From Anniella stebbinsi (lineage: Eukaryota; Chordata; Lepidosauria; Squamata; Anniellidae), in contig JARDYH010000003.1 of assembly GCA_029215795.1 (NCBI GenBank), positions 261,385,062 to 261,449,061 on the forward strand: DNA of 64,000 nt, given 5' to 3'. The notes beneath the pieces are model-generated. The model was given only the letters and a program-made list of their open reading frames with translations. It did not search any database and was not told the DNA's origin. The translations under genes were made by a program, and so were the position numbers. Positions 30,381 to 41,059 of the stretch are shown piece by piece. Position 1 is the stretch's first letter; the number at the start of each line of letters is the position of its first letter.

Positions 30381-31003
30381 GACCCAATCTCCCAGACAGA
30401 TTCCTCCCAGACAGATTCCTCCAGCATCCCTACTCTGAGTTTGGAGCCCTCTGGCTATCCTACAGCCTGCCAGCAAGAGCCAGGTGGGATGAGAAGAGGA
30501 TGGAGGCCATGGGATCACCAAATCACCTCTGTTGTTCCATTTAGAATGCAAAAAGTAGCAAGACGAACCCCAGAGTCTGTTTGAGTAGTCTAGGAACCAT
30601 AGGGCTTCTCTTTGAATGTATTAGAGATGAGCAATATCATTCCTTTAATTCCAGTGGACGTTTTCACCTTCTCAAAAGCCAGTGTACCACATTGGGGATA
30701 TTAATCTGCAAAAGCAGATAGGTTATTGTTGTTGTTGTTTGTTTGTTGTTGTTTTTTGCAATGCTGTTCTAAATAATTGTTTGGATTTTGTGAACTTTAT
30801 CATCTGCAATTGATGATGGGTAAACAATCTCATCACCAGTCCAATCCATAATAAAGCTTGGCAGTTCCTTTCATTATAGAATGGAAAATAACTAGGTTCA
30901 TTCTGAGCCCAAGTATTCTAAGCAAAATTATATGTTATTGTGCCAGCAGTTACATCATCAGTAGTGGAACAGGTTCTGATCCTTCCCCAACTCCCTTCCC
31001 TTT
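30381..31003. other. Unassigned non-coding DNA
   Basis: A (GTT)n-like tract is at about 30725-30756. No gene or other repeat is recognised. Confidence 0.5.
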
Positions 31004-31248
31004 GGCCTAATCCACACCAAGCAGGATATTTCACTATGAAAGTGGTATGAAAACGGTATATAAAAGGCAGGAGCCACACCAAGCAGGATATAGCGCTATG
31101 AAAGCAGTATATGGTATGTATCAATAGGCCCCAACAATTGTCAGTGTACTTCAATACCACTGTAAAGCAGTAGTGTGGCTCCTGCCTTTTATATACTACT
31201 TTCATACCGCTTTCATAGTGCAATATCCTGATTGGTGTGGATTAGGCC
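31004..31248 (+). mobile_element. PAL-CAAGCAGG MITE, copy 4
   Basis: GGCCTAATCCACACCAAGCA at the left and TGGTGTGGATTAGGCC at the right. The left arm carries an extra internal CACACCAAGCAGGATATAGC, so the inner part is doubled. The centre is CAACAATTGTCAGTGTACTT. A long imperfect hairpin. Confidence 0.88.
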
Positions 31249-31704
31249 GTTGTCTCCCACCCACAAGCTTACAATTCTATTCCCTCTACCTTCCTGCTTA
31301 CTCTGGTGCAACTAGGGATGGACGGACTCATCTGTGCCTGGCTTCATGGGGGGGGGGGGTTGCTCAACCACTGACACTGCCCACCCCTGCTTGTGGTGCC
31401 ATGAAAGCTTCTGGGATGCCGTTTACGCAACATCACCTTCCTGGAAACCCCTGAGGCAACATTGTTATGCAACAATGGCAGCTCTCTAAGAGGACAGGCC
31501 TTGGGGTGTGTGACGAGTGGGTCTGTAGGTACACTGTGTCTTGCAAAGGGGGGTCAAGGAGGCTGGACGTGGAAGAATCATCCCTAGATGCAGCCCTATG
31601 GGTGGCACCAATTGAGAAGAAGGGAGGCAGATCTCCCCCTCCCTTGTCCCACTGCCTGGGGTTTGAGATACCGCCTGGGACTCCTGATATTTGTATGCAG
31701 GGTA
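31249..31704. other. Unassigned, possible MITE remnant
   Basis: AACTAGGGATGGACGGACTC at about 31312 resembles a TAGGGATG-type element end, and a G-run is at 31350-31360. The remainder to 31704 is unrecognised and has no supported exon. Confidence 0.4.
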
Positions 31705-32410
31705 ATGAAATTTATTTGTTTATTAAAACATTTATATCCTGCCCTATAACACAAGGATCTCAGGGCAGCATACAGATAAAATCATACATATAAAATAGAT
31801 AAATATATAATTCTAAAACAAATTAAACCATTAATATATTAAAACCAACATGACATTTTAAAACAGTAAAATCCAGTTAAAACAAGAAAGTGTGCTGTTG
31901 GAATTAGCCATTAAAGTCTTTATTAAAAAGCCATGTCTTACCCAGGTGCTGAAATGAAGCCAGTACTAGTGCCAGTCGGGCCTCCAGTGGGAGGGCATTG
32001 CACAGCCGGGGTGCTACAACAGGGAAAGCCCTCTCCCCATGTCCCACCATGGTGTATATCTTGTGTTGGTGGGGCACGGAGAAGGGCTCCTCCAACAGAT
32101 CTCAGGTCTCGGGCAGGCAGATATAGGGAGAGGCGCTCCCTCAAGTATTGAGGTCCGAAGCTGTTTTGGGCTTTAAGTGCCATTACCAACACTTTGAATT
32201 CCGACCGGAAACATATTGGCAGCCAGTGCAATTCCTTTAAGATCAGTGTTATATGTTCTCTATGAGATGTTCCGGTTAGCAGTCTAGCTGCTGCATTTTG
32301 CACTAGATGCAGCTTCTGAGTCATCTTCAAGGGCAGCCCCACGTAGAGTGCATTGCAGTAGTCTAATTGGGAAGTTACCTGTGCTTGTGGATCCATAGTT
32401 TATTGCTGTA
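31705..32410 (-). mobile_element. L2-type LINE, coding remnant plus 3' end
   Basis: The minus strand encodes TSQLDYCNALYVGLPLKMTQ, LVQNAAARLLTG and LHWLPICFRSEFKVLVMALK, the conserved C-terminal region of L2-type proteins, in a frame open from 32396 to 31938. The 3' untranslated part ends at low coordinates with CTGCCCTATAACACAAGGAT. The C-terminal end CNALPLEARLALVLASFQHL lies in another frame (31904-32095), so it is a pseudogene. Confidence 0.9.
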
Positions 32411-33040
32411 ACAGTGGCTAGTCCCAATTATTGTGGAGAGAAGGGAGATCCCTGCCCCTCCCTGCTGCCTCTTCTGCCCAAGCTGCAGCAAGGTGTGTGG
32501 GTGGAGGGAAGGAAGGAATGTCAAGCTGGAGGTTGACAGGTGAGTAGGTGGGAAAGATTGAGTTCTTCACCAGCTTGGAAGTAATGTGAGCTAGAGAAAA
32601 ACTCAAGCGTTGTCAAACTCCTCTAGCATTTGAGTCAAGCATTGCCAGCTGGTAAAGTTTATATTCCAAGCCTGTGTGGTCACAGTGATATCTCTACTAC
32701 CACTTGCTTTAATTGCACATCAAGTTCCCCATGCACAGAAAGCTTTATATTGACAATCTGAATTGTTTTACAGTTTACTGTTTCATATATTATTGGCTTA
32801 ACTGTGCATCAGCTTTCACATCCAATTACTATGTTTTTATGGTTTTGACAATAACATTCTCCGACATGCTGCCTGCATGGCAGATACTACAATGATGACA
32901 GATATGGAAGGATTTTCATTTTAGGTTATTTTTTGATAAGAAGTTACCAAAACTTGCACATTTATTCAAATTCAGGATTGAAAATCTTGAAATATATATA
33001 TATATATATATATATAGTGCTGAATTAGGGTTGCATCCTC
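32411..33040. other. Unassigned DNA with (TA)n at 32993-33017
   Basis: No gene is recognised. The (TA)n tract is followed by the next MITE. Confidence 0.5.
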
Positions 33041-33044
33041 TTTT

Positions 33045-33256
33045 GGGCCTGTTCAAACAACACGCTAAACCATGGTTAGTCTGCTAACCCTTTTGCAGCA
33101 AATTGTTAGTGAGCATGTTTAAACCGTGGTTATGTAGCCACCACGGTTAGGAATGGTTCACACAACATGCTAATTCATGGTTTACATGACACACTAAGCA
33201 TAACGTTTAGCTCAAAATACTTAAGCTCCATGGATTCGTGTGTCATCTGAACAGGG
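33045..33256. mobile_element. MITE with GGGCCTGTTCAAACAACACGC ends (candidate)
   Basis: The left end GGGCCTGTTCAAACAACACG and the right end GTGTGTCATCTGAACAGGG are inverted. The interior repeats ACCATGGTTAGTC, ACCGTGGTTATG, CACGGTTAGGAATGG and TTCATGGTTTAC on alternating strands, which is typical of short palindromic transposons. About 212 bp, no frame. Confidence 0.65.
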
Positions 33257-33360
33257 TTATTTTCTAATTGGCTTCTCATTTTTAACAGGTATGGCACGTT
33301 CATCTCTTTGCTGGAATAGCTAGGCCTACTGAATAACTGATGAATGATATTAATGTCATC

Positions 33361-33525
33361 TAAGGCTAGAACTACACTCCTGCTTTATAGCAGTCTTGAA
33401 GTGTACTGATAATTGTTGGGGCACAATCTACATTCCATATACCACTTTCATAGTGTTATATCCCGCTTTTTATTCCACATTTGTAATGATTTGACACAAG
33501 GTGTGAATCTGGCCTCACTTTGTTT
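33361..33525 (-). mobile_element. PAL-CAAGCAGG relative, right half, diverged subfamily
   Basis: CTGCTTTATAGCAGTCTTGA, GTACTGATAATTGTTGGGGC, CATATACCACTTTCATAGTG and the end TTTGACACAAGGTGTGAATC / TGGCC. The CACAAGGTGTGAATCTGGCC tip defines a subfamily that also occurs at 35405-35530 and 35880-36118. Confidence 0.7.
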
Positions 33526-33645
33526 TTGATAAGAATTAAACAAAGTTCACACACCTTTTTCATATTTTGGATGGAAAGGATCAGAATGCCGGAACAAAGG
33601 AAACAGCTTTTGCATCAGAAGTGGATGATTGTAGCTTCCTTGTGG

Positions 33646-33953
33646 TAGGCTGACCAGATAAAATCCAGGTCAGGGCTCATGTAACTTTAACAGTTGTAGA
33701 GAAAAGGGAATTTCTGCCAGAGCCATTTGTATGCAATTAGTTCCTGGTGAAATTCCCTCTTCATCACCACTGTTAAAAGTGCAGGCACTATACTAGAGTG
33801 ACCATATACAAAAGAAGGCAACTTTAACAGTTGTGATGAAGAGGGAATTTCACCAGGAACTAATTGCATACAAATGACACTGGCTGAAATTCCCTTTTCT
33901 CTACAACTGTTAAAGTTACATGAGCCCTGACCTGGATTTTATCTGTCACCCTA
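33646..33953 (+). mobile_element. FB320 fold-back MITE, copy 6 (short centre)
   Basis: 308 bp because about 12 bases are missing from the centre. TAGGCTGACCAGATAAAATC to ATTTTATCTGTCACCCTA. Flanks CCTTGTGG (33638-33645) and CCCTGTGG (33954-33961) match at 7 of 8 positions. Both tips are of the TAAAATCCAGG subtype. Reverse centre orientation. Confidence 0.92.
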
Positions 33954-33961
33954 CCCTGTGG

Positions 33962-34741
33962 CAACCCCATCCAGACCTAGTAACAATAACGTTGAAACCA
34001 ACGGAGGAAATCCTTAAAAGCGGATCTGTTTTAACTGTTAAATATGCATCGTTATTTTCTTCTGACTACAAAATCAGGCTAATGTAGTCTTCCCCCGAGC
34101 TGTCATGCATCTACTGTCACAAAAGACATCTCTTTCCAGGAAGATGATGCCTTCAGCATTGCACTTAGAAATGCCAGTTCTCATTATACATGGAAACAAA
34201 TGCATTGCATGATTTATATGTATTGACAAAAAGTTCTTGGCTGTTGACCTTTAAAGCTGATAAAACAGATCAAGTGGGAGGAGCTAGTCCACCCCCCGCC
34301 CCCCACCACCCATGATAGTTTTTCAACTGAGAATCTTGAAACAAAACTTTCCCAGAGGGATTTGTATAAGAAGATGCTTCTTCAAATCATGGATTGCAAT
34401 GGGCTGAAATATCCTCAAGTAGGAATCAAAACACTACCAGTGATATTGAAAGGCATTTATAATTTGGCCTAGCGCTGTCTCTGATTTGACACACCTATAA
34501 TTTCAGTGTTTGCAAAAGATCAGACAGGTGGGTATGCAGTTCCTGAGATCTCTGCCAGCTCTGCAGGTGGAAAATTACTGCTACAGGTACTCCCTGACAA
34601 TGGCCCCAAACAGGGTATTTCTGGAGTGGGTCATGACATTGGTGGCATAGCAAAGAGAGATGGATGGATCTGTCAACTTCAGTTTATCATTTCTCCAAAC
34701 TTACATTAATTTTGCCCTGAATTTTGAGAGTTTTTTTCAGA
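33962..34741. other. Unassigned non-coding DNA
   Basis: No recognised repeat, exon or RNA gene. A C-rich run is at 34294-34310. Confidence 0.45.
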
Positions 34742-34890
34742 TGCTCCAAATCTTGGAGATTTTTTTTTAAAAAAAAAAATGTTTGCATGAAAATTCATAA
34801 GTATTTTGGTGCACAGTTCTCCTAGTACATGCATTTTTGTATGTATTTTTCCTAATAAACACATTTTGTAAGCAATATTCCTAATATGGC
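34742..34890. repeat. T/A-rich repeat remnant
   Basis: GCACAGTTCTCCTAGTACAT, GCATTTTTGTATGTATTTTT and AACACATTTTGTAAGCAATA resemble 4400-4580. Poly(T)-poly(A) at about 34761-34779 can form a short hairpin. Confidence 0.45.
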
Positions 34891-35189
34891 TCCTCCACTC
34901 CATGCCACCATCTCTATTGACCACCAGCTGCTCTGCACAACTTCCTTGAGAGTGTTGTGCAGAGCAGCCAGCAACGGCGATGGCAGCAGTGGAAGTCCAC
35001 AAGCTGGCCTGACTCAGCACAGATTGAGTCTGGCCAGCTCAAGGGCAAGCAAGCCAGAATCCGAAGGGCGAAGCCACCAAAGTCTTGTCAGCCTTGGCCA
35101 TCTCCTCTCCAGATGGATCCCTCTGGCATCCCTCATTCTCACTCCTCCCTAAGGAGGAGAAGAGAAAAAATTGGTTGGATCCAGATTTA
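34891..35189. other. Unassigned DNA
   Basis: CAGCTGCTCTGCACAACTTC and its inverted partner GTTGTGCAGAGCAGCCAGC (about 34925-34970) form a small hairpin. Open frames on both strands overlap it, and none shows a domain. Confidence 0.45.
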
Positions 35190-35361
35190 GGCCAGATCTA
35201 CATCAAGCAGGATATAGTGGCATGAAAGCGGCATATGGTATGTGTCAATGGGCACCGACAGTTGTCATTGCACTTCAATACCTCTATAAAACAGTAGCAT
35301 GGCTCCTGCCTTTTATATACCGCTTTCATAGTGCTATATCCTGCTTGATGTAGATTGGGCC
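35190..35361 (+). mobile_element. PAL-CAAGCAGG MITE, copy 6
   Basis: GGCCAGATCTACATCAAGCA to TTGATGTAGATTGGGCC, with GTGGCATGAAAGCGGCATAT and CTTTTATATACCGCTTTCAT inside. Followed by CATAGTT, as at 1935 and 37971. Confidence 0.88.
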
Positions 35362-35404
35362 ATAGTTATACATACAGTAGACCAATTGAAATCAATGGGA
35401 CTTG

Positions 35405-35530
35405 GGTCAGATCCACACCTTGTGTCAAATCATTACAAATGTAAAATAAAAAGCAGGATGTAACATTACGAAAGCAGTATATGGAATGTGGACTGCGCCC
35501 CAACAGCTATCAGTGCACTTCAATGTGTAG
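35405..35530 (+). mobile_element. PAL-CAAGCAGG subfamily (CACACCTTGTGTC tip), left half
   Basis: GTCAGATCCACACCTTGTGT, CAAATCATTACAAATG, AAAAAGCAGGATGTAACATT, GAAAGCAGTATATGGAATGT, CAGTGCACTTCAATG. The element stops there, and a different block (GTAGCCTAGAGCGTCATCAC) begins. Confidence 0.7.
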
Positions 35531-35860
35531 CCTAGAGCGTCATCACATGGGGAAAAATTATGCTTGTCCCTCATTACTTCCTCTTTTGAAAGAGGAAGTA
35601 AACGATGTGCATGTGGCCCATTCATTGGGCCATTTTGATTGCGCTGCTTCTTCTGCACACAGCAGGAGATAGAGGCAACTTCCGCTTTAAAAATAAGTCG
35701 GACTTACTGGGGTGATTTTTGTCACGCAAGAAAAGCAAGAAGGGGTGGGAGGTGCATGGAAGGCAAACTACATTGTGAGAGTGACCCGTGAAAAACCGTG
35801 AGTGCCAGTAACAAATGTGCAATAAAACACTAATCTGATGGAGCTCTTAGAGTCATCATG
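35531..35860. mobile_element. Possible MITE (GCGTCATCACATGGGG end)
   Basis: The block starts within the preceding half element. It contains CTTCCTCTTTTGAAAGAGGAAG (a 20-base core palindrome around TTTTGAAA) near 35576-35600 and TTTTTGTCACGCAAG. The right boundary is unclear. It is listed because it interrupts a known repeat. Confidence 0.4.
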
Positions 35861-35879
35861 ACCATTGATCCACCCTAAG

Positions 35880-36118
35880 TCCAGATCTATACCTTGTGTC
35901 AAATCATTATGATCCAATCATGGTAATGCTATATATCCTTCTTGCACATGTACAACTCGTAGAACACACAGTGACATTTGTCATGGTATTTTGGATAATG
36001 GGGGATAAAAAGCAGGAAATAACACTATGAAAGCGGTAGATGGAATGTGTAATGTGCCCCAACAGTTATCAGTGCACTTCAATGCCGCTACAAAGCAGGT
36101 AGTATAGATCTTGCCTAA
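35880..36118 (+). mobile_element. PAL-CAAGCAGG subfamily (TACCTTGTGTC tip), longer copy
   Basis: CCAGATCTATACCTTGTGTC, CAAATCATTATGATCC, an insertion of about 60 bp (AATGCTATATATCCTTCTTG region), then AAAAAGCAGGAAATAACACT, GAAAGCGGTAGATGGAATGT, CAACAGTTATCAGTGCACTT and GTATAGATCTTGCC. Confidence 0.7.
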
Positions 36119-36774
36119 GTATTACTAAGTTTGGAGACAACCCATTATGAGCAATCTGCTTCTTCTCTGGTACTTTTAAAACCATGTCTTACTAGAGATC
36201 TCACAATTATAAGTATAAAAGACATGCACTGGGAAATAGAACAATCATCACATGAAAAAGGGATGCTAATTCATAGAAAACTGTGGTTTCTCTGTTGTTA
36301 AGAGAAAAACATTTATTATTATTTTTGCGCTCTCTCTCTCTCTGTCATGCATTTTTAAATACTGTCTTACTCGGAAAGGATCTGGGGAAAAGCAGTGAGT
36401 CATTCAAGAGACAGGAGATGCTATTCTGAGTGAAATGGCATATTGAGGCTAATGGACCTCATTTGAACTTTGCTTTGTTTCCTCATTAAGACATTTCCCC
36501 ATGAGGCTGTGAAACTGCCCAGCTCACAGACAGCATGCACTGAAGGAGAGAGAGAAACACAAATGCCCCTCATCTTTTTGACAAGAGGGGAAAGACTTGT
36601 AACTGTCTGTAATGTAATGTGACTGCACTGAAGCTTGCAACTAAAATCACGCTTTGGAGACAATTTTGAATACTATATAATATTATTCATATTATATGGT
36701 GGGGGGGGAGTGTTTAATTAGTGCTGAGCTTAAAGCCTGTGTTGGGACGAGGAAGTAAATCAGCTGTTCATTTT
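36119..36774. other. Unassigned non-coding DNA
   Basis: (CT)n at about 36331-36343 and a G-run near 36702-36709. No repeat or gene is recognised. Confidence 0.5.
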
Positions 36775-36906
36775 AAGCGTTTATTGGTGTTTTATTGGTA
36801 TTTTAATGATGTATTGGTTTTATGTGCTTTTAATCAGTTTGTATATTTTATGCTTGATGTTGTTCCCCGCCTCGATCCGGAGGGAGAGGCGGGCAATAAA
36901 TAAATA

Positions 36907-36943
<37 letters not shown>

Positions 36944-36945
36944 TT
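36775..36945 (+). mobile_element. L2-type LINE 3' end (GCCTCGATCCGGAGG subfamily)
   Basis: A T-rich 3' untranslated stretch, then GTTCCCCGCCTCGATCCGGA, GGGAGAGGCGGGCAATAAAT and an (ATT)n tail at 36908-36942. This is the plus-strand counterpart of 5849-6155 and 26110-26240. Confidence 0.85.
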
Positions 36946-37212
36946 TAGGGTGTGTGTAAAAAAACTGGGGTGGGAATGAAATTTTATGCTGCTACCCAAA
37001 ATTCCCAAAATAGAACTTGGGAATCACCAATTTGAAGGAGCAACATTTTTTCCCCAGAAGCCCTTGCAAGGGAGACATATGAACATAGCTACTGGTAGCT
37101 TTGAGGAAAGGAAAATGGTGGCTATTGGCTCAGTCATCCCTAGCACCAGCTCGCTGAGTCTACATACGTAGTGACTATTGCATTACATCTGGGTGGGTGG
37201 GTGTCATGCAGA

Positions 37213-37217
<5 letters not shown>

Positions 37218-37263
<46 letters not shown>
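37218..37263. repeat. (GA)n microsatellite
   Basis: A run of about 22 GA units directly upstream of the L1 fragment. It encodes a spurious arginine-glutamate run. Confidence 0.95.
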
Positions 37264-37266
<3 letters not shown>

Positions 37267-37269
37267 GTC

Positions 37270-37665
37270 CTGCTAAACTACCTGCCGGTTTCTTGGAAAC
37301 TAACACAGGGTCAGTGCAAATGGATCTTCAGAGCCCTTATGACAGTTAAAAAACTTATACTATCATATTGGAAGGCTAAACACTCACCTGCCATAATGCA
37401 ATGGATTGAGGACTTAATGATGTTATCAACATTTGAATGGGTGATATACACTAAGGCGCGACTTGCAAATGGATAAGTATTTGGCTATATGGTCTGTTTT
37501 TTAAAAAACCTATGTATAATTATCTCCTTTTTTTTTTGTATCGTTGATGAAAAATGATGGCATTCCTGTATATGTAATGTGTGTTTTGTCACAATTTATT
37601 TTTGCTGTTATTGTTCTGTTTCTTTGATACTCACAATAAAAAATGGGGGAAAAAAGAGAAGAAGA
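37270..37665 (+). mobile_element. L1-type LINE 3' end, severely 5' truncated
   Basis: The plus strand reads FRALMTVKKLILSYWKAKHS followed by AIMQWIEDLMMLSTFEWVIY, resembling the C-terminus of vertebrate L1 ORF2 proteins. A stop follows at about 37471, then a 170-bp 3' untranslated region and an A-rich end with AATAAAAAATGGGGGAAAAA. The open frame starts within the upstream (GA)n repeat, so its first third is not LINE protein. Confidence 0.75.
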
Positions 37666-37776
37666 AAAAAGCATCCAAAAATATAATTATTAGTTTGAAA
37701 CAACCTGAGCAGTGTCCAATACTACTTCCTTGCCACCACTGGTGCTGTTGTGTTGTGCTGTGTTTGTTGTTACACA

Positions 37777-37971
37777 GGCCAGATCTACACCGAGTAGGGT
37801 ATAGTGGTATGAAAGAGGTATGAACGCAGTATATAAAAGGCAGGAGCCACATGACTGCTTTATAGCGGTATTGAAGTGCACTGGCAACTGTTGGGGCCCA
37901 TAAGACACATACCATACACCGCTTTTGTTCCACTTTCATACCATCATATCCTGCTTGGTGTAGATCTGGCC
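37777..37971 (+). mobile_element. PAL-CAAGCAGG MITE, copy 7
   Basis: GGCCAGATCTACACCGAGTA to TGCTTGGTGTAGATCTGGCC, a nearly symmetrical copy. GGCAGGAGCCACATGACTGC and TGCACTGGCAACTGTTGGGG lie at the centre. Followed by CATAGTTTAG. Confidence 0.9.
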
Positions 37972-37973
37972 AT

Positions 37974-38061
37974 AGTTTAGTAGCATTGTTAAAAATTCAT
38001 TCTCCCCCCCCCCCCAATCTGTCACTATGCACTTTTAGTGCACTTTTAGTTGAGAGCATTT
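37974..38061 (+). repeat. Inverted duplicate of 40207-40295
   Basis: TAGTAGCATTGTTAAAAATT, a C-run, AATCTGTCACTATGCACTTT and AGTTGAGAGCATT are the reverse complement of text at 40207-40295. Identity is high over about 85 bases apart from the C/G-run length. The pair is 2.1 kb apart. Confidence 0.8.
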
Positions 38062-38488
38062 GCTTGTTTCCAGACCAGGACTAGTCAGTGGAGTTCCTTT
38101 CCTCAAGCTCCAAGGATCTTCACCCTTCCAAAAAGAGACATTTCTGCTCATTTCCAGTTCCTTCAAGGACTGCAAGATTCCCATACTGCTAGTAGGTTCC
38201 ACTACTGCATGGGCTGTCACCTGCCCTCCCTTCTTCCCCACCTGTGCACCACTCCTAGCCCACCATAACAGAGAGGAAGGGGTGGATATACAGATGGGAG
38301 GATGGGTAAGAAGAATATAGCGAGCTGCTTCATAATGAGTCTGGACATTACCTACCTCTGCTTTGCCTGAGCAGGCAGCATTCAGATGTTCTGGACAACA
38401 GGTTCCTTCACCCTCAGACTATTGGCTATTCTAGCTGGGGAGGTGGAAGTTTTAGTCTAAAACATGTGGAAGGCACCAAGTAGGGGTT
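38062..38488. other. Unassigned DNA, part of a fold-back remnant
   Basis: The stretch TTTTAGTCTAAAACATGTGG AAGGCACC near 38450-38475 (shown in two parts) resembles one arm of the fold-back at 23284-23580. The rest is unrecognised. Confidence 0.4.
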
Positions 38489-39279
38489 TAGGAATCAACA
38501 AAACTCAAGCACACTGACGTGCTCAGAATTCCACCTCAAAGCTCATTCTGATATTTATTATTTATTTATTTATTGCATTTTTATACCGCCCTATAGCCGA
38601 AGCTCTCTGGGCTGTTCACAAAAATTAAAACCATGAAATCATTTAAAAAAATATAAAACAAACCACAATCTAAAAACACAAAATAACATACAATATAAAA
38701 ACACAACCAGAATAAAACCAAGCAGCAGGAATTAATACAGATTAAAATACAAATTTAAAACAGCAAGGATTAAAATTGAGTTAATTTAATTGTTAAAATA
38801 CTGGGCGAATAAAAAGGTCTTCACCTGGCGACGAAAAGAGTGCAAAGTAGGTGCCAGGCGAACCTCTCTGGGGAGCTGTATCAGATTGCAAGCTTCATTT
38901 TTCTGTTTGTTTTCTTCTCGTTTGAAAATCCATGCATATTTTTATGTGTATTTCCTACACATCAATGGTGCTCAATCTTTGAAATGTACACACTCATCTC
39001 CCATTGTTTCATACACATCAATGGTGCTCAATCTTTGAAATGTACACATTCATCTCCATTGTTTCAAGCATATTTGTGTGCATTTCCCCAAAGTATTTTT
39101 AAAGTACATTTTTCAATGCACATATTCTATTGAGTACATTTTTGATCCCCAAATCACACTGCAAGCTCAGAAACGTTTGGACTTTGACCACAGATTGTCC
39201 ATGTTTGGCCCCAAAGATGGTTCTATGATTCCATGAAATTCTGATCAAAAAGAAACAAACACATTTCTCATACATTCCT
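38489..39279 (+). mobile_element. AGGGATGTG-family MITE, copy 3, split by L2
   Basis: Left part CACCTCAAAGCTCATTCTGA (38530-38550), then an L2 tail, then ATCAGATTGCAAGCTTCATT (38881) onward. A 50-bp unit with CATCAATGGTGCTCAATCTT is repeated in tandem at about 38959 and 39013. The right end reads ACATTTCTCATACATTCCTA, the inverted counterpart of the family's left end. Confidence 0.65.
38553..38880 (-). mobile_element. L2-type LINE 3' end inside the MITE
   Basis: Plus text: a (ATTT)n tail, TACCGCCCTATAGCCGAAGC, TCTCTGGGCTGTTCACAAAA, an A-rich untranslated region, AAGGTCTTCACCTGGCGACG and GTAGGTGCCAGGCGAACCTC. It is a minus-strand insertion. Host sequence matches immediately either side (CATTCTGATAT / GTATCAGATTGC). 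ATTCTGAT and ATCAGAT at the borders may include a short duplication. Confidence 0.88.
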
Positions 39280-39482
39280 AGCACCAGGTTGTGGAAAACC
39301 CATCTACACCAACTGGCAGCAGTGTTCTGAGGTCTCAGAGTCTGCTGGACTCCTACCTGGAGATGCTAGGGACTGAACCTTTGCAGGTGCCTTGTCACTG
39401 GGGTAAACCACTTCTTGACAAAACTTTCAGAGTGCAGGATGTGAATTGACAGCCATACCTCTTTAACTGGTAGCTGTCTATA

Positions 39483-39880
39483 CATTCTGGAAGCCCCCAT
39501 GAGGCTCCACGGTGCCGCTGCATTGATTATACAATGCAGCAGCCTCATCAACGCCATCACAGGGCTTTCCAGAGAAGCTCCACATTTTAAAAGTAGGGGA
39601 CTTATCCCATCTTTTCAGGACTTTTCAGCAAGGCTCACCTTGCTCCATCCTCGATGCGGAGGTGTGGCCGGGAGGATGGCGACACCTGATTGGTCACCGG
39701 CCACCTGGGCAGAGGGCAGGGGGCAGTCCTGGCCACTGGAAACCCTGCACTTTCGCTGTGTGTAGGGATAAGCCACCATCACCACCTCTACACAGCAAAA
39801 GCACAGGATTTGCTTATTGCGGCGGCAACCCGCCACCATATAGGCAGCCCCTAGCATTATGGTATATAATATTATCAAAA
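39483..39880. mobile_element. MITE-like block shared with 23361-23500
   Basis: TGGAAGCCCCCATGAGGCTC, GCATTGATTATACAATGCAG (a palindrome), CATCACAGGGCTTTCC and AAGTAGGGGACTTATCCC parallel the nested block at 23361-23500. GTCACCGGCCACCTGGGCAG and the later CATTTTAA/TTTCGCTGTGTGTAG have no clear match. Probable short DNA transposon, ends not fixed. Confidence 0.45.
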
Positions 39881-40206
39881 CACTTCAAGTCTGCAACTGA
39901 GTTTGAGACAAACTTATATGGCTGAGTCTAAAGTGAGGGAAAGGAAACTTCTTATTTTTAAGATGCCTTTTTTTATTATTGGTAACCGTAATCACAGGAG
40001 AGAGTCTAAAAACGTACTGACCCGTTCCTTGAGATGTAAAAGTTTAATCAACTTGCTAAGGTCTGAATTCCCAAATGTGCAATAAAATGGCAAACAGTTG
40101 GGGGAGGAGAATAGATCCCAGGAAATCTAAACAGAATCTGCATCTGGGAGTTGAGCTTTTAGAAACGGTCTTGTCAGAAATTTCCAGCTGTTACTGCATG
40201 GTAAAT
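39881..40206. other. Unassigned non-coding DNA
   Basis: No repeat or gene is recognised. Confidence 0.45.
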
Positions 40207-40295
40207 AATTTAAGTCAATGCTCTCAACTAAAAGTGCACAGTGACAGATTAGGGTGTGTGTGTGTGTGGGGGAAATGAATTTTTAACAATGCGAC
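40207..40295 (-). repeat. Inverted duplicate of 37974-38061
   Basis: AATGCTCTCAACTAAAAGTG, CACAGTGACAGATTAGGG, a (GT)n then G-run, and AATGAATTTTTAACAATGCG form the inverse of 37974-38061. The (GT)n/G-run here corresponds to the poly-C there. Confidence 0.8.
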
Positions 40296-40550
40296 TAAAC
40301 TATATAACAGCAAACTTTAGTTGAGCGTCATCCAGCTTTCCAACATGAAAACACAACACGCCATCTAAAAATATTAGATGGGGATGGAAAAATATGAATG
40401 AATTAAGACACATTTTCTGTCTCCCAGTGCTCAGATGGTCCATAGACTGAGTCACTAGATGGGAACAAACAGTCTCTGTCTATTATTAGATCTTCATTTT
40501 CTGGAACTTGATGTTGTGAGGGGAGAAGGAACTAAAGACAAAAAGACACA

Positions 40551-40705
40551 GGCCAGATCTACACCAAGCAGGATATAGCACTATGGAAGCACTATGAAAG
40601 CAGTATATAAAAGGCAGGAGCCACACCAAGCAGTATATATAGCACTATGAAAGCGGTATATGGTATGTGTCTATGGGTCCCAACAGTTGTCAGCGCACTT
40701 CAATA

Positions 40706-40736
<31 letters not shown>

Positions 40737-41059
40737 CTGCCCCATAGCCAAAGCTCTCTGGGCAGTTTACAAAAGATGAAAACATTAAACATTAAAATTC
40801 AATATACAAACTTTAAAACCATAAAAACAGACAACATACAAAAAAATATCCATTTCAACAAAACTATGAGCTCTCAGTCGAAGCTATAAATCTTTCTTGT
40901 CAAATCAACTGAGTACCATTTCTCCAACAGTCGTGCGGATTCTCTGATGAACTGTAAGGTCTGAGCTTCAGCGTAAAGCCGTAGTGTGGCTCCTGTCTTC
41001 CATATACCACTTTCATACTGCTTTCATAGTGGTATATCCTGCTTGATGTAGATTGGGCC
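40551..41059 (+). mobile_element. PAL-CAAGCAGG MITE, copy 8, split by L2
   Basis: The left part 40551-40708 has GGCCAGATCTACACCAAGCA, an internally duplicated tip and GTTGTCAGCGCACTTCAATA. The right part (from about 40973) continues CAGCGTAAAGCCGTAGTGTG and ends GCTTGATGTAGATTGGGCC. CTTCA lies at both borders of the L2, a plausible short target duplication. Confidence 0.87.
40709..40972 (-). mobile_element. L2-type LINE 3' end inside PAL-CAAGCAGG
   Basis: Plus text begins with (TTA)n(TTTA)n, then CTGCCCCATAGCCAAAGCTC, TCTGGGCAGTTTACAAAAGA and an A-rich body, then TCTTTCTTGTCAAATC. A minus-strand, 5'-truncated insertion of about 265 bp. Confidence 0.85.
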
